NCBI GenBank assembly: GCA_021209875.1 | Contig: JAGYVD010000002.1 | Location: forward strand, 5,642,001 to 5,706,000 | Reading direction: 5' to 3' | Source: Rosellinia necatrix | Lineage: Eukaryota; Ascomycota; Sordariomycetes; Xylariales; Xylariaceae | Length of the DNA stretch: 64,000 nt | Part shown: piece after piece, positions 33,803 through 46,200 of the stretch | Layout of the letters: every line of letters begins with the position of its first letter | Numbering within the stretch: the stretch's first letter is position 1 | Made by a program: the position numbers and the translations under genes | The notes under the pieces: generated by a model | What the model was told of the DNA's origin: nothing | Database searches by the model: none | Seen by the model: the letters and a program-made list of their open reading frames with translations, nothing else

Positions 33803-36800
33803 ATGTCAGCAGCCTCAGAACTAACATGTGCCGAAGCAGGGCGTCGAGATAGCTGGCAGGCTGTTGACGATTTCCACGTCGCCCAGTGCCGGGATCAAGA
33901 ACATAGGTCGGCATCGGCATTGTCAATATCGAGATCACCCTCCGACTTGTTTTCCGACGTCTATCGTGGGATAAAAAGAGCCATCCCTACCCGCGAAGAC
34001 TCCTTTCGACTCTCCCGATCACCGTCTAGGCGCGCCGCCAAAGCCTCCCAGACCAATTCTGTGCCACAACCCGTGATTTCGGTACCGATATCGCCACTTC
34101 GACCCCAGCATGCTCGAGGGTTGAGTTTACAACATAGTCTCGAGAAGCCGTTACCCGCGCCCCCGCCAATCTCGCCTTCGAGTCCCCTCACGCCAATCGC
34201 CTCCGCCAAACCACCCAATAGTATCAGTACTTTCCTTCATAGTGATACGGAAGATTCGATAGGCATGGAGAGTAGGTCAAATACAATGGACTCCACCACG
34301 TCGGTACCTCCGAGCCAGATGTATGGTGGAAATGCCGACAGCAATAATAATGGCAATAACAACAACGCCAACAACAGTAACATCAACCAAGGGGCCTTGG
34401 GAAACCTCTCTAGGCCCGATGGAGAAGGCCAACCTGATAATCTGACTCCGCGGAGTAATGGACCGCAATCCGCCGGGCCTTCCCCGCAAGTTCCCTCGTC
34501 AAGTCGGACACCGGCCCTTGGTCCGGCTGTTGGGACCACGTCTACCTCTGGATCCTCCGCCCACCTCTCGGGGTTAATGTGCAATGTACATCGAACCACT
34601 GGCCGGGAACCACACCCGCTTGTCGGCGCGACCACTACGATCTTAGGGGACAAGTTATACGTTTTCGGCGGGCGAATTCTATCACGGAGTCGACCCGCAC
34701 CGTTGACGTCGGATTTGTACGAATTAGACCTTATTCGGAGGCATTGGACAAAGATAGAGACGAGTGGCGATATTCCACCTCCTCGTTATTTTCATTCTAT
34801 GTGTGCACTAGGGGATAGTAAAATGGTTTGCTATGGAGGCATGTCTCCGATCACCAATTCCCAACTTACATCAGCATCGCAAGATCAACAGGCAGAAATT
34901 ACTGTCATGTCCGATATTTACATATATGATGTCCCCACAAAGAAATGGACATACATCCCATCCCAAGACACCCCTCAAGGTCGGTATGCTCACTGTGCTT
35001 GCATAATGCCTTCATCAGCTACGTTCGTCTCTCACAAAGCACCTCTGTCTGCTCTTCAGCATAATCCGTCTACCGGGAATCCGAACGAGGGACGGATTGG
35101 TGTTAACATCGACGGGACTGGAGGTGCGGAGATGATCATAGTCGGTGGGCAAGATGGGGAAAATCACTACATCGAGCAGATTAGTGTTTTCAACTTGCGC
35201 AGCCTAAAATGGACCTCAACTCAACCACTGGGTAAATCATGTGGTGCATACCGCAGCGTTGTCGCACCACTCTCTCCTAAGGTGACCGCGAAGATTGGCA
35301 AATCCAATAATGCAGTATCACGCCAGGATGGGGGCATGAGCCCAGAAACCAAAGAGCTCGGCTCATCTATGCTCATCTACTCGAACTACAACTTTCTGGA
35401 TGTCAAACTCGAATTGCAGATTAGAGGATCCGATGGTTCCTTGGTAGAGAAGCCCATGTCAGGCACCTACTCCCCACCAGGTTTACGTTTCCCGAATGGA
35501 GGCGTTACGGATACACATTTCGTGGTCAGCGGTACCTACTTGACCAGTTCGAAACAGGAATATGCGCTATGGGCATTGGATCTCAAGACACTGACATGGT
35601 CGCGCATCGATGCGGGAGCCAGTGTTTTTAGCCAAGGCAGCTGGAATAGGGGAGTTGTGTGGAACAGAAGAAATACGTTTGTCGTCCTGGGCAGTCGTAA
35701 GAGGAGTCTTGTCGACGATTACAATCATCGACGCATCAATTTCTCGAACGTATGCATGGTCGAACTAGAGGCATTTGGCTTTTATGACAACCCGCGCAAA
35801 ATCACGCCGATGTCGGGTTTCTTGTCGGCCAGTAGTCCTTTTGTCGCTCCTGGCCTCAGTGTGGCGAGAAAAGCCGGCTGGACAGGGGGCGGCAGATTCC
35901 TTTCTCGAGCAGCTGAAGAGCTAGGAGAAAAAGCCCTGTCATTCCGGGAAATAGCAGATATGGAAATATTATGCATTGGCGCGGAAAGGATCCCCATCAA
36001 CTCAAGGATCGTCGGTAGAAGATGGGGACCGTATTTCGTGCAGCTTCTTCGTGAGGGGGCTGCCACGCAAGATGGTAGTGATGCTATGACCTTGAGGACC
36101 GGCATGTCTAGCCAGGCGGGCACTCGCGTGTCTACCATGACTATTACGCAGTCAAATCGAAACGCTGGTGATAGTAGCCTGTCTCTAGCGACGACACTGC
36201 TGAACTCTTCCGCTGGGTCGATGAAACCACCCAGCACCGCAGGCACGTCCATCTCCAGCGCCAGTGGTTCCCTAGACCCTAGCAACATCAACATCAACTC
36301 AACCCCTACGCCAGCATCTCTACCTCCGGCTTCTCGGCCTCGGTGTCTCTATCTCCCTCATACTCACCAAACAGTACAGGCGCTCCTCCACTTCCTTTAT
36401 ACGTCGTCACTACCACCGCAGTCTTCGCAGCTTTGCACGCCACAGATCCTATGCTCGCTACTCCAGATTGCCCGACCTTACAAGGTTGATGGCCTATTGG
36501 AAGCTGTGATCGAGAGACTTCATTCCCAGCTTGATTCTCGCAACGCTGCGGCTGTATTTAATGCTACGGCCATGGCGGCAGGTGGAGGACGAGGCATTGA
36601 CGGTAGCATGAACCCTAACTTTTTCGTCTCGCTGGATTCTCCACTTGCAGTGGGCGGTACTAGTCTCTTCAGTGGTCGGTCCCAATCGATATCACAGTCC
36701 AGTATGGATGAGTCGACGCGCGGAGCGGACGACCTCCGAATCAATACGAGCGTACCAATCAATCGGCCTGGCAGCGCCGAACTGAGCGCGAATACGAGTG

Positions 36801-37024
36801 TCTCGGGAAGTGAATGGGGCAGTGAAGTCGGAGATAGTGAGCGTGGGATGATCAAGGAAGTCTGGACAGGTGAGCTAAGCAGCGTCATCGGATTACAGAA
36901 GCGTGGACTACGGGGATTGATGGAGGGAAGGCGGATGCGAGCGACAGTGGATCGCGAACGTGACGGGGGACGAGGAGAAAGACATATGGGATCTCGCGTC
37001 GGCCTTGGAATTGCTGGCTCCTAG
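33803..37024 (+). CDS. Large Kelch-repeat protein with split BTB domain (Ral2-like)
   Basis: An intronless frame of 1073 residues from ATG 33803. An upstream in-frame extension exists but has no ATG. Residues 1-270 are Ser/Pro/Asn-rich and disordered, with an Asn-rich block near 180-200. Kelch blades start at about 273 (VGATTTILGDKLYVFGGR) and continue with MVCYGGMSP, a WTYIPSQD-type strand, MIIVGGQDGENHY and LWALDLKTLTWSRID to about 690. From about 718, DMEILCIGAERIPINSRIV starts a BTB fold that is interrupted by a Ser/Thr-rich insert of about 95 residues. The fold resumes at RCLYLPHTHQTVQALLHFLY, and a basic tail follows. This layout resembles the fission yeast Ras activator Ral2 and related fungal Kelch proteins. 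Such proteins are scaffolds for polarity or Ras signalling; the specific role is inference. Confidence 0.8.
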   Translation: MSAASELTCAEAGRRDSWQAVDDFHVAQCRDQEHRSASALSISRSPSDLFSDVYRGIKRAIPTREDSFRLSRSPSRRAAKASQTNSVPQPVISVPISPLRPQHARGLSLQHSLEKPLPAPPPISPSSPLTPIASAKPPNSISTFLHSDTEDSIGMESRSNTMDSTTSVPPSQMYGGNADSNNNGNNNNANNSNINQGALGNLSRPDGEGQPDNLTPRSNGPQSAGPSPQVPSSSRTPALGPAVGTTSTSGSSAHLSGLMCNVHRTTGREPHPLVGATTTILGDKLYVFGGRILSRSRPAPLTSDLYELDLIRRHWTKIETSGDIPPPRYFHSMCALGDSKMVCYGGMSPITNSQLTSASQDQQAEITVMSDIYIYDVPTKKWTYIPSQDTPQGRYAHCACIMPSSATFVSHKAPLSALQHNPSTGNPNEGRIGVNIDGTGGAEMIIVGGQDGENHYIEQISVFNLRSLKWTSTQPLGKSCGAYRSVVAPLSPKVTAKIGKSNNAVSRQDGGMSPETKELGSSMLIYSNYNFLDVKLELQIRGSDGSLVEKPMSGTYSPPGLRFPNGGVTDTHFVVSGTYLTSSKQEYALWALDLKTLTWSRIDAGASVFSQGSWNRGVVWNRRNTFVVLGSRKRSLVDDYNHRRINFSNVCMVELEAFGFYDNPRKITPMSGFLSASSPFVAPGLSVARKAGWTGGGRFLSRAAEELGEKALSFREIADMEILCIGAERIPINSRIVGRRWGPYFVQLLREGAATQDGSDAMTLRTGMSSQAGTRVSTMTITQSNRNAGDSSLSLATTLLNSSAGSMKPPSTAGTSISSASGSLDPSNININSTPTPASLPPASRPRCLYLPHTHQTVQALLHFLYTSSLPPQSSQLCTPQILCSLLQIARPYKVDGLLEAVIERLHSQLDSRNAAAVFNATAMAAGGGRGIDGSMNPNFFVSLDSPLAVGGTSLFSGRSQSISQSSMDESTRGADDLRINTSVPINRPGSAELSANTSVSGSEWGSEVGDSERGMIKEVWTGELSSVIGLQKRGLRGLMEGRRMRATVDRERDGGRGERHMGSRVGLGIAGS

Positions 37025-37745
37025 GAGGAGGTCGAATTTTGGGCTTGGCTAGTTACCGATGAGGAGGAGGCATATTACCTTTTCCTCTTTGTTCTATTCC
37101 TTCTTATTCGAGGTTCATCTAACGCAGTGGCAGACGACCGGCATGAGTCACGGCTTGATATTGTAGATTTCGACATGGGCATGTAAGGTTAGGGTCGGTG
37201 GATGCAATCTCGGTTTTTTCGTTCCGGAGTCCGGAAAGGTTCTTGTTCATGATACCACGATGAAATAACTGTGGTCTCCTAGCTTACACTTTTTACGACT
37301 TAGCATGGCAAGAAATAGGATTGGTGGCCTTGGGGTGTGTACTTTACGAGGGGGCTGGAAAAGATTTATTTTTCAATACGAAACAGATTCAGGGTCGCGT
37401 GTCATGTTGAAGCCAGTTGATATCGAAACGATATTGATCTTGAGAATGTGGTGATTTGACTCTCGAATGCGGATGAGCGTACTCCAACATCAGCAGGTAG
37501 ATAAGATAATCAATTAGCCCCATCACCTCAGCCCAGACTCCCCATTAGGCCATGGCAACATTTAAACTCGTCACAATACCTTGCCTACCTAGGTATGTTG
37601 GGCTACCTTATGTCACGCCTTTATGAGTAAGGCCACTCAATCTCTCATTGATTAGACTCGTCCTGCTCTTTGCTCGATTCATACGTGTTATCTACCTATT
37701 TACATCCTACTACATCATGTATTATCCCGCACGAGCGAGCCAATC
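37025..37745. other. Intergenic region
   Basis: It is the 3' flank of the Kelch gene and the promoter of the hydrolase at 37746. No gene is recognised. Confidence 0.5.
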
Positions 37746-39219
37746 ATGCTTCCACGACCCTGCTTGAGCTTTACGCTACCGAGCATACACGATAAGACCA
37801 AGCTCGATTGCCGTATCTACCATCCGCTATGTCTCCGTGATCCGTCTCACGAGAGTGCTCCATGGTCGGGACATGCCGCCGTGGTAGCTCATCCATACGC
37901 GCCCTTGGGGGGCTGCTTTGATGATCCAATAGTCGATGTTGCTGCTGGCACGCTCTTGCAGCTTGGATTTCTCGTCGCTACGTTCAACTTTAGGTCTGTA
38001 TTATGTGTTTCGCGCTGGCATGCCCTCCCCCGACTGACATGCGCGTTTCGCGAGGAATAGAGGTGCCTCATCGTCAGGGGGTCGCACTTCATGGACATCG
38101 AAACCCGAGCAGGCCGACTACATCTCCGTTGTTGGCTTCTTAGCCTACTACGCTCATTACCTAGACCTTTCTCCTCACGCTCATCCCACGGATCAACAAT
38201 GGTTACCGATTATGCTCTTGGCAGGCTATTCCTATGGAGCCATGGTCACGACCCGCCTCCCGCCCCTCGATACCATCCTGTCATACTTCTCAACCCCGGC
38301 CACACATACGGCGGAGGCTGATATTCGATTACGCGCCCAGCATCTCGCCGAGGCGTGGAATTCCGATACCGCCAGCCCTGCATCCCCACGGAAGTCCTTT
38401 GGCGTTCGCATCGGAGGCGAGGAAGATAGTTCATGGAGAAGTCAGGATTCCAACGGGCTGTCCGAATCTCAACGAGAGGAGCGAATCCGGGAAAGCGTCC
38501 GACATCTCCTCTCGCGCGCGAAATTGGATTATCGAAGGTCACTCCATTGGTCCTCTCAAAGCGAGCAGAAGAATAAAATGGATCACTGTTTGGAGAAAGT
38601 AGAGGGGGGTGTTGCTTTTCAGAGCGCCTATCTTATCATCTCACCTCCGGTTGGCATCGTGACTAACCTAGCCACTATGTCTTTCTCGAACCTATTCTCC
38701 AACCCATTCTCGTCTTCCTGGGTACGGAAGACCGACACGCACGCCCAAGAAGGATCCGTTGCGAACCAAATGTTACCTCTCACGTCAAACCCTACCTTGG
38801 CCATCTACGGCGGCCAGGACGGGTTCGTCACGGATAAGAAGATCCGGGAGTGGACCCAACAACTCTCGAGAGCTGAGGCATCACAATTCAGATACGTGCA
38901 AGTGAGCGAAGCTGGACACTTTTGGTTAGAAGGCAGAGCGCTTCATCAACGTGAGTTTCCCATACCTGTACATTGTGCTCGGACCTGCGCAGCCTTTTTT
39001 GCATTCCTCCTACCTATTCTCCCCATTCTCACTATTACCCCGGTTCTATATATACCCCCTTTCTCCGGCCAAATGCCCTAGCGTCTATCCCACAAGTAAA
39101 TTCCGGAGGGTTTTTATATGCTGGGCAGGGGTGAATAAAAATAACCGTTTCTAATTTGGATCGGAACAGTGAGAGATGCGATAGGCGCCTTTGCTACGGA
39201 GCTTACCCGTCGAGGATGA
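37746..39219 (+). CDS. Alpha/beta hydrolase-fold protein, unassigned
   Basis: Three exons (37746-37993, 38061-38950, 39170-39219) give 395 residues. The N-terminal strand pattern HAAVVAHPYAPLGGCFDDP places an oxyanion-type HPYAPLGG loop after the first core strand. VATFNFRGASSSGG follows, with an R-G turn spanning the first intron. The nucleophile elbow is LLAGYSYGAMV (G-Y-S-Y-G). The acid lies in LAIYGGQDGFVTDKK and the His in VSEAGHFW. A hydrophilic lid of about 100 residues separates the elbow from the C-terminal core. The arrangement matches the dienelactone-hydrolase/KANL3-TEX30-like fungal group rather than classical esterases. The reaction is unknown. The last exon is only 50 bases and supplies the final helix (DAIGAFATELTRRG). 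Confidence 0.78.
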
Positions 39220-40663
39220 ATCTTGGATTCGTCACTACCAATAATGCAAGCGATAGTGTTTACCACAGTGGCCATCGAATGTACCGTGCGTATGTGGGTG
39301 AGCGAGCGCGGCTCTTTTAATGACAATGATTGGCTTCTAGCTGGGAATGACGGATGTTGAAATACTGCCGCTTTGCGGAGGAGAATTCATCTCGAGGCAT
39401 CTCACATCTAACTACTTACTCCGTGGTTAGTCGCTCTAGTGTAGCTGTGGTATTAACAACCCGCCAAAGTTCCTTCGGTATTCGGTACGGCACAGTACAT
39501 GTTTTACCTATGTCTCGTATGTATGCTACGTAAGGTCAGTAGTGACTAGTCCACGTTAGGCGACGAATTACAGTGGTGGCTGGTGCTGGTAGTAAGATGT
39601 CTGAGTCGTAGTGTTGCGTTTGTGAGTACATATAATCCACTAGCGGTCACAAGGTGCACATATCGCCGCCTACTGGATGGATTGATTCTCTAGCTATTAT
39701 ATATAACCACACCATGCTTGCTGGTTCTAGATCGTATGATTTTGTATCAGAGGGAGAGGAGATATTCAGCCTGACTAATACCTCAAGGAGACATCTTCAC
39801 GTGTCAAAATGTATTGCATTTTATATAAAGTCAAGAGGCTGCTTGCTTAGTGGGATGTGTGCAAAGGGTGTGCGTGGTGTAGGGGGCAGAATGGGGCAGA
39901 ATGGGGCGGGATGGGGGTATGGAGGGGTGCAACAAAAACCCCACGTTCCCCAGCGCGCACATGTCATGGAAATTGATCAGATGGTGCAGGCCTCCCCACT
40001 GACCAATCCCCTTCCCCGCTTTATGTATGTCGCTCTCTTTCCTCTTTCGGCCTCGTTCCCTACTAAAAGACCTCTCCCCCAGACAGACCCAGGGTCCCCT
40101 AGCAGACCGCCATGTAGCCTCCTATCATCCGAGCTCTCTACCCGATGGATCGGAGCACATCTCACTACTACACGCTACCCACGCTACCCAAGACTACCCA
40201 GAACTAGTCCCAGTGTCTGCCCAGCCGACTCAAGCATTCTCCTTGGTTCTTTGGTTCAATGTTCCAACACAAATTAATTGTCATTATTGCTCCAGGAGCC
40301 CTTAGACCCGACCACGTACCTATTTAGATTTTGTATTCCATTCATCATCAAGCCCAAGTCGAGACAGACGACAAACCTATCCAACCTCCCTAATTCAAGC
40401 ATTCCCAGAGCCGAGACATCTTACATCATCCCTTTGTTGTCCTCTCGACACCCAACCCGCCCAACCCAACCTGGTACCTGGCATTGTCGTCATGATTGCC
40501 ATAGGAAGAACGATATCATAAGTCACGCGTCGCATCGCAATACAGGTTGGTTGTCCTCTATGGCCCGGTCTGCCGTGCGCCGTCATTGCCTACTTCCAGC
40601 CACGGCTCGAAATAATCGAACAACAACAACCTCTCTCTACCACCTCCGAACCATAGCGACGAG
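39220..40663. other. 1.4 kb intergenic region
   Basis: No coding domain is recognised. The last 400 bases are CT-rich with CTACCCA-like repeats (about 40170-40200) and probably include the leader of the lipase gene. Confidence 0.5.
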
Positions 40664-43066
40664 ATGACCATCTCCATCAACGTCCTCCCGTCCATCCCTC
40701 CGCTCCGTTCTGCCCAGGCCGAAACCAAGGGCGTCAAACAAGCATCGAAACAACCGCCTACCACCCACCCACGTTCCTCGCCCTCGGTCGTCTCGTCGGT
40801 TTCGAAAGCTGTCGACAGCCTCTTATACTTCAAGGATGGCCTGACCCACCGCCAGCGTGAGGAGAGGAGGTCTCGTGATGAGCGACGCCAGGTCCTCCTC
40901 GCCCGAATGCATAATGCCGAATTCTGCAGTCAGTGGGATGCCGCAGCTCAAGAGCTCGACGTTCTCGAGGGCAATGAAAAATGGAAAGAGGACATCTTGA
41001 CCGGAGACTACAACCCCGAAATCCTCGCCGCTCGCCTCAAAGACCTTGATGACGCCCGCGCGTCGGGCGACATGCGCACTATGATGCATCTCGTCCGGAC
41101 GGCCCTATCCCGCGATCTTGGTGGCATGGGCAATATTGACCTGTACCGTCATTCGTACTGCGGCACCAAGAAGCTAATCGAGCGCTATGTCGATTCCGCC
41201 CTGCAGACGATCAGCACTCTCGTTGACCGTAGTGCTCCCCACGCACACATCCCCGACGACGACGAATTTGAGGCCCGGGATCTGTTAGACGCCATGTTAT
41301 ATGCCCGCCAGAGCTTCGGCCGAAGTGCTCTGCTCTTGAGTGGTGGCGGTACCTTCGGTATGACCCATATCGGTGTTCTGAAGGCTTTATACGAGGCCAA
41401 GTTACTCCCACGCATCATTTCTGGCGCCTCGGCCGGCTCCATCGTATGCGCCGTCTTCTGTGCGAAGACGGACGATGAACTGCCTCAAGTCATTGAAGAA
41501 TTCCCCCACGGGGATTTAGCCGTCTTCGAGGAGCAGGGAAATGAAGAGGGACTGCTTGAACACTTGCGGAGGTTATTAACCGAAGGTAACTGGTCGGATA
41601 TCAAACACCTTACCCGCGTCATGCGTGACCTTTTAGGCGATATCACCTTTCAGGAGGCCTATAATCGAACTCGGAGGATATGTAACATTTGCGTGTCTAC
41701 AGCGTCCGTCTACGAACTCCCCCGGCTGTTGAACTACGTCACGGCACCTAACGTGATGATATGGTCCGCTGTTGCCGCATCCTGCTCTGTTCCGGTTGTC
41801 TTCAGCGCAGGCGCATTGCTTGTCAAGAATCCAATGACTGGCGAACACAGTCCATGGAATCCAACACCTCAGGTGTGGATAGATGGCTCAGTCGACAATG
41901 ATCTTCCCATGACGAGGCTCTCCGAGATGTTCAACGTGAATCATTTTATTGTCTCCCAAGTCAACCCACATGTTGTGCCTTTCCTAGCCAAAGACGATGC
42001 GCCATGCCCCTCTACCAACAACCACCACTCCGTCATTTATAAGGATGACCATGATTGGTTACACACCATGACATCTCTCGCCAAGACCGAGGCATTACAC
42101 AGGATGCAGTTCATGGCGGAAATTGGTGTGTTTCCCAACCTGGTCAGCAAGCTTCGGTCGATCCTGAGTCAAAAATATTCAGGCGATATCAATATCTTAC
42201 CGGCGATTGGCGTCTTCGACCTCCCTAGGATTCTTAAAAACCCCACGGCCGAGTTTATGACGCGTTCATGCCTCCTTGGCGAACGCGCTACGTGGCCCAA
42301 GTTGGCTCGTATATGGGATCGTTGCGCTATTGAGCTTGCGTTAGATCGTGCCGTCCATGCCCTCCGAGCTCGTGTGGTCTTTAGCAAAAGCCAAGTCGAC
42401 TTGCGGAGGATGGTTACAGGTTCACTGGCGACTGCTCATAAAGGAAGCCATGAACCACTTGCCGTACCTACGCAAACCGAGAGCATATATGCCAAAGAGA
42501 AAATAAAACACCGCCATCGACGATCAAGCGGCAGCAGCCTCGTCAATCCATATTATCGAAGCTCCGCATATGAATCGTCATATAACGTGATGGATACCGA
42601 CTCGGATGATAACGAACAGCTCGAGATAACTATGCGACACCCGCGGAGGAAGCCTAATTTGAAATTGAAGAAATTCCCAAAGCATCACGCACTCCTCAAT
42701 GGGCCACTAACAGGTCCCGCAATACCTTCGAACTCCGAGACGGAATCGTTTGATTTCTCTCGACCGTTGACACCCCCAACACCACCTATAAGCGAACACA
42801 TGCCGCCTTCACCTAAGAGACATGTTGCCATTAGCGTATACCCACCCAGTCCCGTTACAGCTGCCGATCGTGCTCCAGACGCAGATGACAAAAGTCATGC
42901 TGACCCAGATCGTTCTGATTCCGTGTCTCCACTATCCAATCTTCGCAATGACGAGGAACGCATTGAACGTCTCGCCACAACACCGGAAGCTTTTTCATCA
43001 CATTGTTTTTTCTTGGCTCATACAGGAGGGGGACCGGTACATAACGGCACATTTGGAAAGCATTAA
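40664..43066 (+). CDS. Patatin-like triacylglycerol lipase (Tgl4/Tgl5 type)
   Basis: An intronless gene of 800 residues. The N-terminal DUF3336-like region (about 55-215) includes LTHRQREERRSRDERRQVLL and MHNAEFCSQWDAAAQELDVL. The patatin domain has the oxyanion loop LLLSGGGTFGMTHIGVLK (about 224-241), the nucleophile motif GASAG with Ser256, and the dyad Asp407 in WIDGSVDNDLP. After the domain come HFIVSQVNPHVVPFL and a helical region to about 590. The last 200 residues are Pro/Ser/basic-rich and disordered. Yeast Tgl3/4/5 relatives hydrolyse triacylglycerol on lipid droplets, and Tgl4/5 also act as acyltransferases. Sequence similarity fits the Tgl4/5 branch found in all Pezizomycotina. The gene converges on the zinc-cluster factor with only 189 bases between the stop codons. 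Confidence 0.92.
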   Translation: MTISINVLPSIPPLRSAQAETKGVKQASKQPPTTHPRSSPSVVSSVSKAVDSLLYFKDGLTHRQREERRSRDERRQVLLARMHNAEFCSQWDAAAQELDVLEGNEKWKEDILTGDYNPEILAARLKDLDDARASGDMRTMMHLVRTALSRDLGGMGNIDLYRHSYCGTKKLIERYVDSALQTISTLVDRSAPHAHIPDDDEFEARDLLDAMLYARQSFGRSALLLSGGGTFGMTHIGVLKALYEAKLLPRIISGASAGSIVCAVFCAKTDDELPQVIEEFPHGDLAVFEEQGNEEGLLEHLRRLLTEGNWSDIKHLTRVMRDLLGDITFQEAYNRTRRICNICVSTASVYELPRLLNYVTAPNVMIWSAVAASCSVPVVFSAGALLVKNPMTGEHSPWNPTPQVWIDGSVDNDLPMTRLSEMFNVNHFIVSQVNPHVVPFLAKDDAPCPSTNNHHSVIYKDDHDWLHTMTSLAKTEALHRMQFMAEIGVFPNLVSKLRSILSQKYSGDINILPAIGVFDLPRILKNPTAEFMTRSCLLGERATWPKLARIWDRCAIELALDRAVHALRARVVFSKSQVDLRRMVTGSLATAHKGSHEPLAVPTQTESIYAKEKIKHRHRRSSGSSLVNPYYRSSAYESSYNVMDTDSDDNEQLEITMRHPRRKPNLKLKKFPKHHALLNGPLTGPAIPSNSETESFDFSRPLTPPTPPISEHMPPSPKRHVAISVYPPSPVTAADRAPDADDKSHADPDRSDSVSPLSNLRNDEERIERLATTPEAFSSHCFFLAHTGGGPVHNGTFGKH

Positions 43067-43255
43067 ATGGTAGACCCGGGCATAGTCTGGTAGAGCGTTG
43101 GGATTTTTAGGAGTTGTGTCGCCACATACCCGTAGCATTACTTTGGTAGTCTTGATGAGAAATTAATTATGACTGGAGGAATTTTTTTTGGTCCCCTTTT
43201 GTGTTATAACAACGAAAACACTGACCCTACCGCACGAGAAGTCACACAGAGGATG

Positions 43256-46200
43256 TCAGTAATCTTCGCTAAGGCCCTCTAGGACCCCGTAGAAATCTTC
43301 TGGCCCTGTAAATCCCATCCACGGATTGAATATTAACCCGGCATCTTCTCGTCCTGCGTCGATAGTTACGCCCCAGGGAGAAGATGAGGATGGGGGCCGG
43401 GATGTCGGCGGATGGAATGGCGGTTGAGATTGTGACTGCTGATTCGTATTATTATCACCGGATGAGACGAGGGTGAGGGCCCCCAGAGTCGTTTTTCGCG
43501 CGATTGCCGCGGTGGGGATACCACTCGAGGACGAAAGGGGTGCGGCCGTATCACCGGTAGTCCGCCCTTCTTCTTCTTCTTCTTCTTCACCTATAGCGGC
43601 AAGGGCGGGGTGAGGGTCGACTCCAGTCTGCGGAAACGTCGGAGGATAGATGGGCTCCTGGCGATGATTCACGGCGCCGGCGGTATTCTGGAACGACGAT
43701 GCGAATAGGGACGACGACGACGACGACGACGACAACGACGACGACGACACCGAAGAAGGAGGAGGGGCGGCGGCGGCGGCGGGGCCCGCGATCTCGTGGC
43801 TGTCGTCGGCAAAGTCGGACTGGAGCAGCAAGCTCTGCACCGACAGCCGCTGGCGCGAGTTGGCGTACTGCGAGACCTTGGACGACGTCTGCGGGGTCGC
43901 CGGCTCGGGCTCCGAGAGGGCCTCGCGCGCTTGCGGCTGGGCCTCGGCCGCCTGGCGACTCGTGTAGCTCGATATTAGGTGCTCCAGGGCCGTCCGCTAA
44001 ACCGGATCGGTTAGTTTCCCCCCCATCGCAGTCGGGTTCGATCCCTCCCTCCCCGTCGAAGGAAGACGAGAGGGACGGGGGGAGGGGGAGAAGGAGAAGG
44101 GGGGAGTTGGGGAGTTGGGGAGTTTGGTCAGGAACTTCGACTTACAAGAGGACGTGTCGACGCCGAATACGGGAAGAACCGCGTGATGAAGCGCAGCGAG
44201 ACCGCGCGCGCCTTGTGGACGGACTCGGAGGGCGTCGAGGTGGCGCAGGGGAGGCGCGCGCCGAACATCACGAGACGCGCGCTCTCGAAGGCGCAGACGG
44301 CCGCGTCGCGCTCGAGGAGCCGGTCGGGGCCGCCGGGCGGGAACTGACCGAGAAAATCGTGCAGGATTCGGATTATGCTCTCGGCGTGCTCTAGGCATTG
44401 CGCTTGCACTTTGGCCCCGGGGGGGTTAGTCTTACATTCGTCTAGTTTTTGGACTAGATCGGGTCCGTCTTGGAGACCTGCTGCGTTGCAGGAACGACTT
44501 ACTGGTGAGGCGATCTTGGGTGCTGATGCTGGCGAGTAGCCTGGATGGAGCCGCTTCGCTGTAACCGTTCAGGAACATGCGGTATATATCACAGTGGCAT
44601 TGGTAGTAGGACACTACGGGGGGGGGGCACGGGTCAGCACACGATGAGTGGGTATCGAAAGGCGACTCTTCATGACTTAGAGTGGTGATGAACGAGGGTA
44701 ACAAATTGGGTATGCCATACTATGCAGCATCACGAATTGGGCCGGCCATTGACATGAAGCTAGGTTCGAGACCGAGTACTGGTGTTCCGGGCCGAGGGCG
44801 GCTTGTAAACGTCCCAGCTCCTGTTCAAACTGTCGGATACGACCCCCGACAGTAGAAGAAGACTCCTCACCGAGGCCGACATGCCGGTTAAATCTAGACG
44901 CGGCTATCGATCAGCACAGCTCGATATTTTTTTGTTAGGCGGTACGCACCTCATGACGGCCCTCCTTGCCGAGGTGAGACGAATGAAGGCGCCGCGCAAT
45001 CCCATAGCCGTCACGTTATCAGATATACTAGGTTGAAGCAGACCTGTTTGGTAATGTTGTCCGGCGCCGAAGATTTCTTCCCGGCACGGTAGTTGAAGGT
45101 AGATGGTCTCCTCGGGACATAACTCGAACTCGCGCAGACCGACGCAAAAGTAGTCGTCGAGGAGGTAGAGAGCCCAGTAGAGCCGTCGGCGTGCCTCTTG
45201 TGCCACGGGGGCTAGCTCGGCGCGCTCGTAGTTGAGGCGGAGAGCGACAGCCGTACGGGCTGCTAGAGAGGCTAACATCTAGTCCCGAGATTCGAAGTCA
45301 GCGGTCTGTCTTCCCTCATACAGTGATGTCTAAGAATCTCGTTTTTGATCGCTTCGGAAGGTAGAAGAAAGTCGAATTTGTTTCAAGGCGCCATCTTACT
45401 TCGGCGGAAAAAACTCTTGAAATTAATGAAATAAGGCCGTCACAGACGTGTCAACTTACAAACGCGGTTGGGAACTCGCCGCTCTCGATACGATAGCGGA
45501 CGACCAGCAGTAGAGCCTGAAGGTGAAATATAGATGGACGACTTATATGTTGAAGAATGAGCTGCTCGGCCTTCTGTGCCCAAAGATTATGATAGAGAGA
45601 CGTGCGCTGCAGGTGCAGCGAGGTGACGGCACAGATGGCGAACTTCAGCGGCTCGTTGAGGGTGCCATCTCGACATCGTCGGATGACGGTGGATTTGTGG
45701 AGGAAAGCAAAAGAAGGAAGAGGGTACAGGTGATCAAAGTAGCCCTCTATGTGCTCCACGACGGTGCCAATATCCGCCAGGGACGTCCCGTAGACCCTCG
45801 CCGTCGCGCCTGGAGATGAATGATCGCGGTCGATCATCTTCGGCCGCCCTTGCGACACCGGCGTCTCCTCCCCCGGCGTAGCCGACGAGCCATCGCCATT
45901 CGAAGCAGCGGCGGCGGCGGGCGGCGTGTCGGTGCCCTGCCTCCTGGCCGCCGGGTACGTGCACTCCCGGCCCCTGCGCACGCAGCTGGAACAGCGCGGC
46001 AACTCGCCGTGGCAGCGCGTCTTCTTCAGGTGGCAGTGGAGACAGGCCTGCGTGCGCCTCCGGCGCTCCGGCGATATCAAGACATACGCGCCCGATGACT
46101 TGCCCGGAGACTGCTGAAATGAGCATTCGAAACCCAACCGCGCGCAGTTTTGGCAGATGCCCTCTCGCCCATCACATCGGACCTTGCGGACTCTGCATTG

